DNA of 25,074 bases from UMGS172 sp045546555 (GCA_045546555.1 JAZQCY010000117.1:1-25074); one strand, 5' to 3'. Shown: positions 1 through 8,112, numbered from the stretch's first letter. Program-made: numbers and translations. Notes: generated by a model not told the origin, from the letters alone.

Positions 1-1160
1 TCGAGAGACGCGCCACCACCGGTAGAGATGTGGCTCATCTTAGGACCAAAGCCCAAGGTGTTAACGGCTGCAGCAGAGTCACCGCCACCGATAATGGTGG
101 TAGCATCGGTCTCTGCAAGGCTCTGTGCTACTGCGATAGTGCCCTTTGCAAGAGTGGGGTTCTCAAATACGCCCATAGGTCCATTCCAAACAACGGTCTT
201 GGCGCTCTTTACAGCCTCTGCATACATAGCAGCGGTCTTGGGACCGATATCAAGACCCATGTGGTCAGCGGGGATCTTGTCTGCATCAACAACGATGACC
301 TCAACAGGTCCGTCGATGGGATCGGGGAATACCTTACCAACGGTGCAGTCAACAGGCAGTAAGAGTTTTACGCCGTTAGCCTCTGCCTTTGCCATCATTT
401 CCTTACAGTACTCGATCTTCTCCTCGTCAAGCAAAGAGGTACCTACGCCGTAGCCCTTGGCTGCGAGGAAGGTGTAAGCCATACCGCCGCCAACGATAAC
501 GGTGTCAGCCTTCGAGAGAAGGTTCTCGATAACGGGAAGCTTGTCAGCAACCTTTGCGCCGCCCAAAATGGTAACGAAGGGACGGACAGGGTTCTCAACA
601 GCGCCGCCGAGGAACTTCAATTCCTTCTGCATGAGGTAGCCAACTGCGGCCTCCTCAACATACTCGGTAACACCGACGGTCGAGCAGTGTGCACGGTGTG
701 CGGCACCGAAAGCGTCGTTTACATAGATCTCGCAGAGAGAAGCAAGCTCCTTAGAAAGTGCTTCGCCGTTCTTGGTTTCTTCTGCTCTGTAACGGGTGTT
801 CTGAAGAAGTACAACATCGCCATCCTTCATAGCTGCGACGGCTGCCTTTGCATTCTCGCCGACAACACAGTCGTCAGCTGCAAAAACAACGTCCTGACCC
901 AAATGCTCGGAAAGTCTCTTTGCAACGGGTGCGAGGCTCAATTCGGGCTTGGGCTCACCCTTGGGCTTGCCGAGGTGAGAGCAGAGGATGACCTTTCCGC
1001 CGTCTGCGATAAGCTTCTTGACGGTGGGAAGTGCTGCAACGATACGGTTTTCATCGGTGATGACGCCATTCTTCAAAGGAACGTTGAAATCGCAACGAAC
1101 GAGAACACGCTTGCCCTTGACATTGATGTCATCTACAGTTTTCTTGTTTAATACTGACAT
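1..1160 (-). CDS. pgk: phosphoglycerate kinase (3' end cut by window)
   Basis: Phosphoglycerate kinase, the glycolytic enzyme that converts 1,3-bisphosphoglycerate and ADP to 3-phosphoglycerate and ATP in the cytosol. The translation begins MSVLNKKTVDDINVKGKRVL and shows the family signature RVLVRCDFNVPL at about residues 18-29, the SHLGKPKG substrate motif near residue 62, and the C-terminal STGGGASLE loop at the window edge. About 386 residues are present; the family is about 395-415 long, so only the last 10-25 residues are missing. The ATG at 1158-1160 is preceded by AAAGGATG, a good ribosome site. It follows a separate promoter with an inverted repeat (see 1206-1242). No other glycolytic gene lies within the window beside it. 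Identification is very secure. Confidence 0.97.
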   Translation of the reverse strand, partial: MSVLNKKTVDDINVKGKRVLVRCDFNVPLKNGVITDENRIVAALPTVKKLIADGGKVILCSHLGKPKGEPKPELSLAPVAKRLSEHLGQDVVFAADDCVVGENAKAAVAAMKDGDVVLLQNTRYRAEETKNGEALSKELASLCEIYVNDAFGAAHRAHCSTVGVTEYVEEAAVGYLMQKELKFLGGAVENPVRPFVTILGGAKVADKLPVIENLLSKADTVIVGGGMAYTFLAAKGYGVGTSLLDEEKIEYCKEMMAKAEANGVKLLLPVDCTVGKVFPDPIDGPVEVIVVDADKIPADHMGLDIGPKTAAMYAEAVKSAKTVVWNGPMGVFENPTLAKGTIAVAQSLAETDATTIIGGGDSAAAVNTLGFGPKMSHISTGGGASL

Positions 1161-1205
1161 AATGAAACATCCTTTCAGAATTATTGTCAAATTTTGAACA
1201 ATCTT

Positions 1206-1234
1206 ATTTTATAACATCTTTGCCGATTTTTCAA
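1206..1234 (-). promoter_or_regulatory. candidate sigma-A promoter of pgk
   Basis: On the minus strand, TTGAAA (1229-1234) and TAAAAT (1206-1211) are separated by 17 bp, ending about 46 bp before the pgk start. This would give a 5' leader of roughly 40 nt. The promoter is overlapped by a perfect 10-bp inverted repeat listed separately. Confidence 0.55.
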
Positions 1235-1242
1235 GATGTTAT
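1211..1242. repeat. inverted repeat over the pgk promoter
   Basis: ATAACATCTT (1211-1220) and AAGATGTTAT (1233-1242) are perfect 10-bp inverted arms with a 12-nt spacer. They span the gap between the proposed -10 and -35 boxes of pgk, which is where a repressor operator would sit. It could also simply be a hairpin in AT-rich DNA; it has no T-run placed as a terminator would need. Confidence 0.5.
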
Positions 1243-1390
1243 TTGTATAAATTAGTGAAATTTTTGACAGAGTTTTATGACATAATGAATAATAGGTGAG
1301 TTTTGTTATCTACGCTTTGAATAATAATCAGATCTGATTGTACTTATTTACATATTTTGCTTGATAATTCTTCAGTGCTGTGTACGGGTA

Positions 1391-1532
1391 AGCCTTCCCC
1401 GGCGGGGGAAGGGGGACCACGGAGTGGTGGATGAGGCGTTGGTCGGTTACAATTCAGTAAATATTATCCCACTGTATTTTACTACTCATCCGTCACGCTT
1501 GCGCGTGCCACCTTCCCTCACAAGAGAAGGCT
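1391..1532. repeat. MITE-like / palindromic intergenic element
   Basis: A 142-bp GC-rich element in an otherwise AT-rich 409-bp gap between trmL and pgk. Its ends are imperfect inverted repeats: AGCCTTCCCC... at 1391 and ...GAGAAGGCT at 1532. The inner parts also match, with GGATGAG (1428-1434) facing CTCATCC (1485-1491). Each arm contains its own small hairpin, such as CCAC-GGA-GTGG and CACGC-TTG-CGCGTG. It contains no open frame of note. The rest of the gap (1243-1390 and 1533-1569) shows nothing recognisable. Elements of this look are common between genes in gut Clostridia; calling it a mobile MITE is inference. Confidence 0.7.
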
Positions 1533-1569
1533 GACGTCCTTTGTGCCTTGGTTGAAAGTTATGAACCGG

Positions 1570-2070
1570 TTATTCCTCCCACTTATAATTGTGGAGTTGG
1601 CCTTGGTTTTGCAGCTCGGGGTAGTTCCATTGGCGCAAGACCTCGTAAACACCCACGCAGACGGTGTTGGAAAGGTTAAGGCTTCGTGCCTTACCGATCA
1701 TAGGCAAACGGACACATTCGTCGGGGTGCTTTAACAGCAATTCCTCGGGCAGACCCTTGGTCTCCTTGCCGAAAAACAGATAGCAGTTGTCCTTGTATTC
1801 CACGTCCGAATGGGTCTTTCGTCCTTTGGTGGTGAAAAAGGCAAACTGGCCGTCATTTTTGGAGAAAAAGTCGTCCAAATTTTCGTAATATGTAATATCA
1901 AGCAGGTACCAATAATCAAGTCCTGCACGTTTGAGCTTTTTATCGTCGATCGAAAAGCCCATCGGCTTTACGATATGAAGTCGGGCGCCCGTTGCGGCGC
2001 AGGTTCGGGCAATGTTGCCCATATTCTGCGGAATTTCGGGTTCGACTAAAACTACGTTTAATGTTGCCAC
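1570..2070 (-). CDS. trmL: tRNA (cytidine(34)-2'-O)-methyltransferase TrmL
   Basis: SpoU/TrmD (SPOUT) family methyltransferase, 166 residues, the usual TrmL length. It would methylate the 2'-O of the wobble base in tRNA-Leu isoacceptors using S-adenosylmethionine. Visible family motifs are the N-terminal EPEIPQNMGNIARTC, the central LFFGKETKGLP, and the C-terminal RSLNLSNTVCVGVYE, which forms the trefoil-knot cofactor pocket. The start codon is GTG at 2068-2070, preceded by AGAGGT at a 6-nt spacing. It lies 18 nt downstream of manA in the same direction, so the two are probably co-transcribed. Naming to TrmL rather than another SpoU protein rests on the short length with no N-terminal RNA-binding extension. 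Confidence 0.93.
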   Translation of the reverse strand: MATLNVVLVEPEIPQNMGNIARTCAATGARLHIVKPMGFSIDDKKLKRAGLDYWYLLDITYYENLDDFFSKNDGQFAFFTTKGRKTHSDVEYKDNCYLFFGKETKGLPEELLLKHPDECVRLPMIGKARSLNLSNTVCVGVYEVLRQWNYPELQNQGQLHNYKWEE

Positions 2071-2088
2071 TGTTTTACCTCTTTTTAT

Positions 2089-3039
2089 TTATACTCTTGA
2101 TTCAAGCAAGGTTGCATTGCCGGTGATTATCACGCTGCCGAAGCCTGCCGGGATGAACACACATTCTCCGCACTTTAGTTCAACGTCACCGACGGTGCAT
2201 TGACCCTCAATACACAGAATTGAAGAAAATGATGTGTTATCCACATTTAATTCAATGCTGTGCGGGCGAACTGAGGAAGCCCCTACGGTATATTTTTTAA
2301 CCGTGAAATATTTACACTCAGCGAGGGTGGTTTCGACCTCACCGTTTTCGTGCAGAACGGGGCAGGTGGGCGGTGCGGTCACGGTGACCTCCAAAGCCTT
2401 TTCGGTGTGAAGCTCACGAGGCCTGCCGTCGGCACCCACTCTGCCATAGTCGTAAACACGGTAGGTGGTGTTGCTGTTTTGCTGGATCTCGGCAATCAGC
2501 AGACCTGCACCGATGGCGTGCACCGTGCCCGATTCGATAAAGAAGCAATCGCCCTTTTTCACCTCGACCTTATTGAGAATATCGGTCAGAGTGTTGTTCT
2601 CAATGGCCTTTTTGAACTCTTCTTTGGTGGTTTGCTCTTTAAAGCCGTAATAAAGGTAAGCACCTTCATCACAATCGACAACGTACCACATTTCGGTCTT
2701 GCCGAACTCGTGCTCGACCTTTAAAGCATATTCGTTATCGGGATGCACCTGAATGGACAAATTCTGCTTGGCATCAATAAGCTTTATCAGAATAGGGAAG
2801 TCGGGGAAAGCTTCTGCGTTGGTGCCGATAAGTGAAGTGTCACTCTTTTCAATAGCCTCCCTTAAAGTCAGACCTTTGTATTCGCCGTTTTCTATTGTGG
2901 AATTGCCGTCCTTGTGGCAGGATAGCATCCAACCCTCGGCGATTTTTTCAAGGTCACATTTTAAGCCGAAATCATCTCTTAAACGTGTGCCGCCCCAAAG
3001 GTAATCCTTGAAAGCAGGCTTTAATTTCATTATATACAT
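2089..3039 (-). CDS. manA: mannose-6-phosphate isomerase, class I
   Basis: Type I phosphomannose isomerase, which interconverts mannose 6-phosphate and fructose 6-phosphate and needs zinc. The 316-residue cupin protein shows the metal ligands as Q97 and H99 in IQVHPDN, E116 in GKTEMWYV and H174 in GTVHAIG. The N-terminus KLKPAFKDYLWGG is typical of the short Firmicutes form. I chose the ATG at 3037-3039 because GGAGTG lies 6 nt upstream; an in-frame ATG exists at 3066 without a ribosome site, and another follows three codons later. It leads an operon with trmL. Its position near an AraC regulator and a GH2 mannosidase-like gene fits a role in mannose catabolism, though ManA is also used for making nucleotide sugars. 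Confidence 0.95.
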   Translation of the reverse strand: MYIMKLKPAFKDYLWGGTRLRDDFGLKCDLEKIAEGWMLSCHKDGNSTIENGEYKGLTLREAIEKSDTSLIGTNAEAFPDFPILIKLIDAKQNLSIQVHPDNEYALKVEHEFGKTEMWYVVDCDEGAYLYYGFKEQTTKEEFKKAIENNTLTDILNKVEVKKGDCFFIESGTVHAIGAGLLIAEIQQNSNTTYRVYDYGRVGADGRPRELHTEKALEVTVTAPPTCPVLHENGEVETTLAECKYFTVKKYTVGASSVRPHSIELNVDNTSFSSILCIEGQCTVGDVELKCGECVFIPAGFGSVIITGNATLLESRV

Positions 3040-3059
3040 AGCGGTCACTCCAAAATAAC

Positions 3060-3088
3060 TTGACAAATTATCAAGAAAATTGTACTAT
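3060..3088 (+). promoter_or_regulatory. candidate promoter for membrane protein gene
   Basis: TTGACA (3060-3065) and TACTAT (3083-3088) with exactly 17 bp between them, about 85 bp before the proposed TTG start at 3173. It lies in the divergent gap between manA and this gene. Confidence 0.6.
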
Positions 3089-3172
3089 TTAATGAGAATA
3101 GCATTTCATGTTAATAAGTATAACATTTCAAGCTGTTTTTGGCAACAGTTTGAAACAAAAAAGGTGATAGAT

Positions 3173-3895
3173 TTGACTAAAATGAAAAATGCCAACATAC
3201 GTCAATATGCCGAGCAGATGGTCAAAGGCAACAAGGAGAAATCCACAAGGGATTTGGTTGTAAAGGTGCTTAAGGTCTTGTACTGTCTTGCGTCCGTTGC
3301 GGCAATAGTTATGTGTCTGACAATGATGATCGGAAGCTATGTTTTAATGCTTGAATACGAGGGTGTTGCTACCGCCGACGGTCAGGGCCTTTACAACGAG
3401 TGCAAGCAGTATCTCATTATGATGATAATCTGCGTATTTATGCTGGTGGCCAACTTCTTCCTTTTAAAATTCAAGTGGTGCATACCATTTGCTTTGGTGG
3501 GATGTGTCGACTGTATTTTGATTTTTACAACGTTATACGGTCCGAGCAATATCAACGCCTTTAAAACCGGTGCATCGGGCAGCTTCTGGACGATGGCTAT
3601 ACCTTCAATTTTAGTTGCGTTGCTTGCCATTATCCTCGGTGTTATGATCTTTATTACATACCGCATGCAGATTCCCAAGGCTTATGACAAAATTGTTGAC
3701 GCACTTTATAAGTCACACAGCAAAAACGGTGAGGTCAAGCTGACACCCGAGGCTTTTGAGGAAATTATGGATAACTACAAGGGTGAGGAGATCTTCCCGA
3801 CCGACCGTCCTTTGAAAAAGTCCCAACGTCGCAGAAAGCAAAAGCAGGAGGCTGAAATAGCCGAAATGACCGAGGTAAAAGAAACAGAAGAATAA
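3173..3895 (+). CDS. four-helix membrane protein of unknown function
   Basis: I do not recognise this family. The 240-residue product has a charged N-terminus, four predicted transmembrane segments at about residues 32-58, 79-98, 102-122 and 141-163, and a highly charged C-terminal tail (residues 165-240) containing KKSQRRRKQKQ followed by an acidic end. Both ends are probably cytoplasmic. I chose the TTG at 3173 because AAGGTGAT lies just before it; an ATG at 3182 is too far from that site, and the frame upstream to 3080 has no ribosome site. It has its own promoter and ends at a strong terminator, so it is probably monocistronic. The sequence gives no support for a specific substrate or role. 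Confidence 0.75.
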   Translation: MTKMKNANIRQYAEQMVKGNKEKSTRDLVVKVLKVLYCLASVAAIVMCLTMMIGSYVLMLEYEGVATADGQGLYNECKQYLIMMIICVFMLVANFFLLKFKWCIPFALVGCVDCILIFTTLYGPSNINAFKTGASGSFWTMAIPSILVALLAIILGVMIFITYRMQIPKAYDKIVDALYKSHSKNGEVKLTPEAFEEIMDNYKGEEIFPTDRPLKKSQRRRKQKQEAEIAEMTEVKETEE

Positions 3896-3897
3896 TT

Positions 3898-3930
3898 AAA
3901 AACGCAGTTCGTTACGAACTGCCTTTTTTT
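3898..3930. terminator. bidirectional intrinsic terminator
   Basis: Perfect stem GCAGTTCG (3904-3911) / CGAACTGC (3915-3922) with a 3-nt loop. It is followed by C and seven T on the plus strand and by G and five T on the minus strand (3898-3902). It serves the membrane protein gene and the convergent AraC gene. Confidence 0.9.
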
Positions 3931-3981
3931 GCGTTTTTCCTCCGCATACTGCGATCGAAATGGCATGATATATTAATATGA

Positions 3982-4806
3982 TCACGCCCAGTATTTGTTT
4001 CTGAATTTTAAAGGAGATAGACCAATTTTGCTTTTAAAGGTTCTCAAGAAGTTTGACTGTGATGAAAACCCGCTTTTGAAGGCTACGTCAGATATTTTCA
4101 AATCGGTAAAAATAAGCAATCTTTTTGAATACTTTAGCTTCAGATCGGTCAGATATTCTGAATAAGACATACCGACTGCCTCTTTAAAACGGGTGCTGAA
4201 ATGGCTTGGGTTATAGTGCGCTATGGTCGAAACCTCTTCCAATGTGGGATCGTTTATAAAATGCATATTTATGTAGGTAAGCGCCTGATTTATCGGAGCA
4301 GCCTCGACCATTTCACTCGAATTAAAGGAGGGTATTTTTTTTAGCACCGTAATGACAAGGCAATCAAGCAGCTTTTGCATGATGATTTTGTTGGGATGGG
4401 GTGATTGGCTTTCACGAAGCATCAGCTCTGCCAAGGATGAGGCGGTTTTCAGCTCGTCCTCTGACAGTTCGGTGCAAACACCGCGGCTGTAACGTGCCAG
4501 ACGGTCAAGTGTTTCGGGTGGAAGCGACGATTCGGTTATGCTTATGTTGTAAAGCTCCATATTCTCCGTGGTTGAAAGATTATGGAAGTCGGACGGGCGA
4601 AGAATACACACAAGTCCGGGCTTGGCCTCAAACACTTCACCGTTGAAATCGTGTTGACCCCGTCCACCCGTTACAAGCTCTATTTCAATATAATTATGCC
4701 AATGCAGAGTGAATTCAATATTAGCATTTATCCGTCTGAACGAAACCGAAATTTCGTTTTCTATGGAATAATGCTTTAACTCGTTGCGATTAATCCGTGC
4801 ACCCAT
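3982..4806 (-). CDS. AraC-family transcriptional regulator
   Basis: A 274-residue regulator with an N-terminal cupin-like sensing domain (about residues 15-150; note HWHNYIEIELV near residue 34 and a GLVCILRPSDFHNL stretch) and a C-terminal AraC/XylS double helix-turn-helix (about 170-274; NPSHFSTRFKEAVGMSYSEY and KSGFSSQSNFLRTFKSKIG). Such proteins bind a sugar or glycoside in the cupin fold and usually activate a neighbouring gene. It is divergent from the GH2 gene at 4949 with 142 bp between the starts, so control of that enzyme is the natural inference. The ATG at 4804-4806 follows AAAGGATG. The effector cannot be told from sequence. Confidence 0.93.
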   Translation of the reverse strand: MGARINRNELKHYSIENEISVSFRRINANIEFTLHWHNYIEIELVTGGRGQHDFNGEVFEAKPGLVCILRPSDFHNLSTTENMELYNISITESSLPPETLDRLARYSRGVCTELSEDELKTASSLAELMLRESQSPHPNKIIMQKLLDCLVITVLKKIPSFNSSEMVEAAPINQALTYINMHFINDPTLEEVSTIAHYNPSHFSTRFKEAVGMSYSEYLTDLKLKYSKRLLIFTDLKISDVAFKSGFSSQSNFLRTFKSKIGLSPLKFRNKYWA

Positions 4807-4827
4807 TTCGTCACATCCTTTTATAAT

Positions 4828-4855
4828 ATTCTAACATAAATTTTAAGATATTCAA
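4828..4855 (-). promoter_or_regulatory. candidate promoter of the AraC regulator gene
   Basis: On the minus strand, TTGAAT (4850-4855) and TAGAAT (4828-4833) are 16 bp apart, about 22 nt before the regulator's start. It is back to back with the GH2 promoter. Confidence 0.4.
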
Positions 4856-4900
4856 GTAAATTCCAAAAAAATGATAATTATTCCGTAAATTTTGATACCA

Positions 4901-4925
4901 AATCAGTCGAATCAGGCGGTATAAT
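4901..4925 (+). promoter_or_regulatory. candidate activator-dependent promoter of the GH2 gene
   Basis: A consensus -10 TATAAT at 4920-4925 has no matching -35 at the normal distance; the nearest TTGATA (4892-4897) is 22 bp away. Just upstream, AATCAG occurs twice (4901-4906 and 4910-4915). A weak -35 with a repeated motif beside it fits a promoter that needs an activator such as the divergent AraC protein. The operator assignment is inference. Confidence 0.4.
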
Positions 4926-4948
4926 CGGATTAAAAGGAGGTCGCTTTT

Positions 4949-7234
4949 ATGAACCTGAACGGAAACTGGAATTTGTATTATTATGAGCACGGGACACTTG
5001 ATATTAATCATCCGTCCGAGCTGAAGGCAGGCGGTGCCAAGTGTATCAAGTCCACAGTGCCGGGCAACACCCAGCTTGATCTTATCAAGGAGGGTCTTTT
5101 GCCTAAGGATATTTTTAAGGGTGAGAACATCCTTGAAACCGAGAGGTTTGAGACCTATGACTGGTGGTACGAAACCGAATTTGTACCGACCGAGGCCAAA
5201 GCAAATGAAATGGTCTATCTGCATTTTGGTGCGGTGGATTGCTTTGCCGAGTATTACCTTAACGGTGAATTGATCGGTATGAGTGATAATGCATTTATCG
5301 AGCAGGATTTTGAGGTCGGGGAGTCTTTGAATTACGGTGAAAAAAACACTCTGCACGTGTACATTAAATCGCCTATTGCGGTCATCAACGAAACACCTAT
5401 GCCTTGCGGTGTGAATTATTACAGCTGGCATATGTTTGACCCCATGGCGTTGCTTGTCCGCAAGCCTGCCCATGAATTTGGCTGGGATATTATGCCGAGA
5501 TGTGTGACATCGGGAATCTGGCGTGATGTTGAACTGCAGTATCGACCGATATACGGCTTTGAGTCACTGTATTTTGTTACACACTCGATCAACGGTAACG
5601 ATGCGGCAGTGCGACTTTATTACGACGCAAAGGTACCGCTTAAATACACCTCCAAGAAAATGAAAATGAAGATAACTGGTAAATGCGGCGACTCGGAATT
5701 TTCAGCTGATACCGCAGTTTACGGTAAAGCGCAGATTGCTATGTTTAACGTCAAAAACGTTAAGCTTTGGTGGCCTAAAAACTACGGTGAGCCCGATCTC
5801 TATGATGTTACCGTGACCTTACTTGGTGATGACGGCGAGGTTATTTGTGAGGAAAAGGTACGTCAGGGCTTTAGAACTATAAAGCTTGAGCGCACCGAAA
5901 CCGCAGTAAACGGCAACGGCTGTTTCAGATTTTTTGTCAACAATGTTCCTGTTATGATCGTTGGCTCAAACTGGGTGCCGATGGATTGCTTCCACAGCCG
6001 TGATAAATTGCGATATAGGAAGGCTCTTGAACTGGCGGTTGACTGTAATTGCAATATGCTTAGGTGTTGGGGCGGTAATGTTTACGAGGATCACGATTTC
6101 TTTGATTTCTGTGATGAAAACGGCATTCTTGTTTGGCAGGACTTCGGAATGTCTTGTATGTTCTATCCGCAGACCGAGGAATTTTTTGAGAAGATACGTA
6201 TTGAGGCCGAAAGTGTTGTCAAAAAGCTTCGTAATCATACGTCTTTGGCAGTTTGGTCCGGTGACAATGAGATCGATATGATGGTGTATAGCAACGGTTT
6301 GGCACCATCAAGAAACAGGATCACCCGTGAGATTATTCCCGACGTTCTTATGATGAACGATCCTGTACGCCCGTACCTGCCTTCGTCGCCATATATTTCA
6401 GACGAGGTCTTTAAGCTCGGTGGATCGGCACTTGTTGAGGATCACCTTTGGGGACCGAGAGATTATTATAAGGGTGAGTACTACACCGACTCCAACGCCT
6501 GCTTTGTCAGTGAAACGGGATACCACGGTGCTCCGTCGGTTGAATCGTTGAAGAAAATGGTTGATGAGGAATATTTAATGCCGACCCCGACCAACAAGCA
6601 GTGGATATTACATTCCTCTGACCAAAAGGGCGGCAACGGCCGTGTTATGCTGATGATAAACCAGATAAGACAGCTGTTCGGTCTTGAACCCGATAACCTT
6701 GAGGATTTTGTGTGCGCCTCACAGATAAGTCAGGCTGAGGCTAACAAGTTTTTTGTTGAGCGTGCCCGTATGAAGATGGATTATATGGGCGGAATAATCT
6801 GGTGGAATCTTATCGACGGTTGGCCGCAAATGTCGGATGCCGTTGTGGATTATTACTACGATAAAAAGCTGTCGTATTACTATCTTAAGCGCTCTATGAG
6901 GCCGTTTGCCGTAATGATGGGCGAAATAGAGACGGGAGGCTATCCGATAGTTGCCGCCAACAGCACAAGAAATGCCGTTTCGGGCAGGTTGACCGTTACC
7001 GATTGCGAAACGGGTGCGGTTATGTATGATGGCGATTTTTCGGCGGGTGCCAACTGCAATACACGCTTGGGCAAGATAAACATTCCCCATTCCCAAAAGG
7101 GAATGCTTATCTTAAAGTGGGAAACCGAGGACGGAAAGTTCTTTAACAACTATCTTTACGGCACACCCGGATTTGATTTTGAAGCCTATAAAAGGTGGCA
7201 GAAATGCTTTGAAGAGGTCGAAAGAAACGTATAA
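4949..7234 (+). CDS. glycoside hydrolase family 2, beta-mannosidase-like
   Basis: A 761-residue GH2 retaining exo-glycosidase, most like beta-mannosidases, which release mannose from the non-reducing end of beta-mannosides. The N-terminal galactose-binding-like domain (about 1-160) has PGNTQLDLI and the DWWYETEF stretch. An immunoglobulin-like domain follows (about 190-300), then the TIM barrel (about 310-650) with MLRCWGGNVYEDHDFFD. The acid/base is E441 in WSGDNEID and the nucleophile is probably E522 in FVSETGYHG. There is no signal peptide, so it is cytoplasmic and would act on imported oligosaccharides. AAAGGAGG lies 8 nt before the ATG. Length is slightly short of the 800-900 of many relatives. 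Activity on another beta-linked sugar cannot be excluded. Confidence 0.9.
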   Translation: MNLNGNWNLYYYEHGTLDINHPSELKAGGAKCIKSTVPGNTQLDLIKEGLLPKDIFKGENILETERFETYDWWYETEFVPTEAKANEMVYLHFGAVDCFAEYYLNGELIGMSDNAFIEQDFEVGESLNYGEKNTLHVYIKSPIAVINETPMPCGVNYYSWHMFDPMALLVRKPAHEFGWDIMPRCVTSGIWRDVELQYRPIYGFESLYFVTHSINGNDAAVRLYYDAKVPLKYTSKKMKMKITGKCGDSEFSADTAVYGKAQIAMFNVKNVKLWWPKNYGEPDLYDVTVTLLGDDGEVICEEKVRQGFRTIKLERTETAVNGNGCFRFFVNNVPVMIVGSNWVPMDCFHSRDKLRYRKALELAVDCNCNMLRCWGGNVYEDHDFFDFCDENGILVWQDFGMSCMFYPQTEEFFEKIRIEAESVVKKLRNHTSLAVWSGDNEIDMMVYSNGLAPSRNRITREIIPDVLMMNDPVRPYLPSSPYISDEVFKLGGSALVEDHLWGPRDYYKGEYYTDSNACFVSETGYHGAPSVESLKKMVDEEYLMPTPTNKQWILHSSDQKGGNGRVMLMINQIRQLFGLEPDNLEDFVCASQISQAEANKFFVERARMKMDYMGGIIWWNLIDGWPQMSDAVVDYYYDKKLSYYYLKRSMRPFAVMMGEIETGGYPIVAANSTRNAVSGRLTVTDCETGAVMYDGDFSAGANCNTRLGKINIPHSQKGMLILKWETEDGKFFNNYLYGTPGFDFEAYKRWQKCFEEVERNV

Positions 7235-7242
7235 ACAAAAGG

Positions 7243-7264
7243 CTCCCTTGTGCATACAAGGGAG
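7243..7264. terminator. stem-loop between convergent genes
   Basis: Perfect 9-bp stem CTCCCTTGT (7243-7251) / ACAAGGGAG (7256-7264) with loop GCAT, located between the GH2 gene and the convergent esterase gene. On either strand the following T-run is weak (TCTGTTGTT on plus, CCTTTTGTTT on minus), so it may work as a modest bidirectional terminator. Confidence 0.6.
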
Positions 7265-7271
7265 TCTGTTG

Positions 7272-8027
7272 TTATAGTTTTTCGAGTTCGGTTCTCAAGG
7301 CGTCGTCGGGGTGGGACTTTTCAAGAAATACCTTATTGGGGTCACGCAATTTTTCAAACTCCTCAAAGTATCTCAAGCCGAACTCATAAAGAGCCTCGGA
7401 GTTGAAATGCAGGTTGTCGGCGTTTGCGCCAAGTCCTTCGGCACTGACAAAGCCCGTATTCGGCATCTTTTCGGCAACCGACCTCATTATTTCGTTGACC
7501 AACGGTGCGTTGATATAGTGAGGGTTTTGAGGGATCCTATCCTTCAAGAAATCTCCGAGTCCGCCGATTAAAAAGGGAACATCATAAAGGTTAAGACGTT
7601 GCTTGAAGGTGTTTAACACGGCTTCAAGTCGCTCGGCAATATAAGGGTGTTTGTCATCGGCACAGTCCGATTCGCCCTGGTGCCATAAAACACCTGCAAC
7701 GGTCGAGGTGCGCTGTGCAAGCAGGGTCTGATATACCGCATTGTCAAACAAAAGACCGTCAGGCTGCCACTGCAAAAGGCTTGTGCCGCCGTCGGCGCAG
7801 GGGATAAGTCCAACCGTCACGCCGTATTTTTCGGCATATTTCTCGGCAAAGCTTTCGGCAAGGCTCACGCCCGAAAATGAACGGTCGGGGTTTATGGGAC
7901 GGAACATTGGCTGCCAACGTCCGTTGCGGAGAATTTTAATATTTTCGGTATTTATAGGTCTTGCATCGGCTATTTTGCCTCTGCCTGCCATATTCGATTG
8001 ACCGACAAGTAAAAATGAGTGTATCAT
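7272..8027 (-). CDS. SGNH/SASA-type carbohydrate acetylesterase
   Basis: A 251-residue cytoplasmic SGNH hydrolase of the sialate O-acetylesterase-like (SASA/DUF303, CE6-like) family, which removes O-acetyl groups from sugars. The nucleophile is S11 in VGQSNMAGRG; the other motifs are GGTSL near residue 81, WHQGESD with E119, and the D204/H207 pair in ADNLHF. No signal peptide is seen. The ATG follows AGAGGTG. It has its own strong promoter and is convergent with the GH2 gene, and a substrate shared with it, such as acetylated manno-oligosaccharide, is plausible but not shown. Two much larger secreted relatives occur at the right end of the window. Confidence 0.9.
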   Translation of the reverse strand: MIHSFLLVGQSNMAGRGKIADARPINTENIKILRNGRWQPMFRPINPDRSFSGVSLAESFAEKYAEKYGVTVGLIPCADGGTSLLQWQPDGLLFDNAVYQTLLAQRTSTVAGVLWHQGESDCADDKHPYIAERLEAVLNTFKQRLNLYDVPFLIGGLGDFLKDRIPQNPHYINAPLVNEIMRSVAEKMPNTGFVSAEGLGANADNLHFNSEALYEFGLRYFEEFEKLRDPNKVFLEKSHPDDALRTELEKL

Positions 8028-8053
8028 AAAATCACCTCTTAAATTACAATATT

Positions 8054-8082
8054 ATAATAACAAACTCATATTTTATTGTCAA
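8054..8082 (-). promoter_or_regulatory. candidate promoter of the acetylesterase gene
   Basis: On the minus strand, TTGACA (8077-8082) and TATTAT (8054-8059) with 17 bp between, about 27 nt before the start codon. Confidence 0.6.
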
Positions 8083-8112
8083 TGCAAACATTAAATTTGC
8101 TCTATAAAAACG

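Noticed and set aside
687..1151. A 154-codon plus-strand frame inside pgk
   Set aside because: Antisense to a secure phosphoglycerate kinase, with no recognisable protein.
4811..5473. A 220-codon minus-strand frame over the start of the GH2 gene
   Set aside because: It overlaps the GH2 N-terminal domain and the divergent promoter region and looks like a shadow frame.
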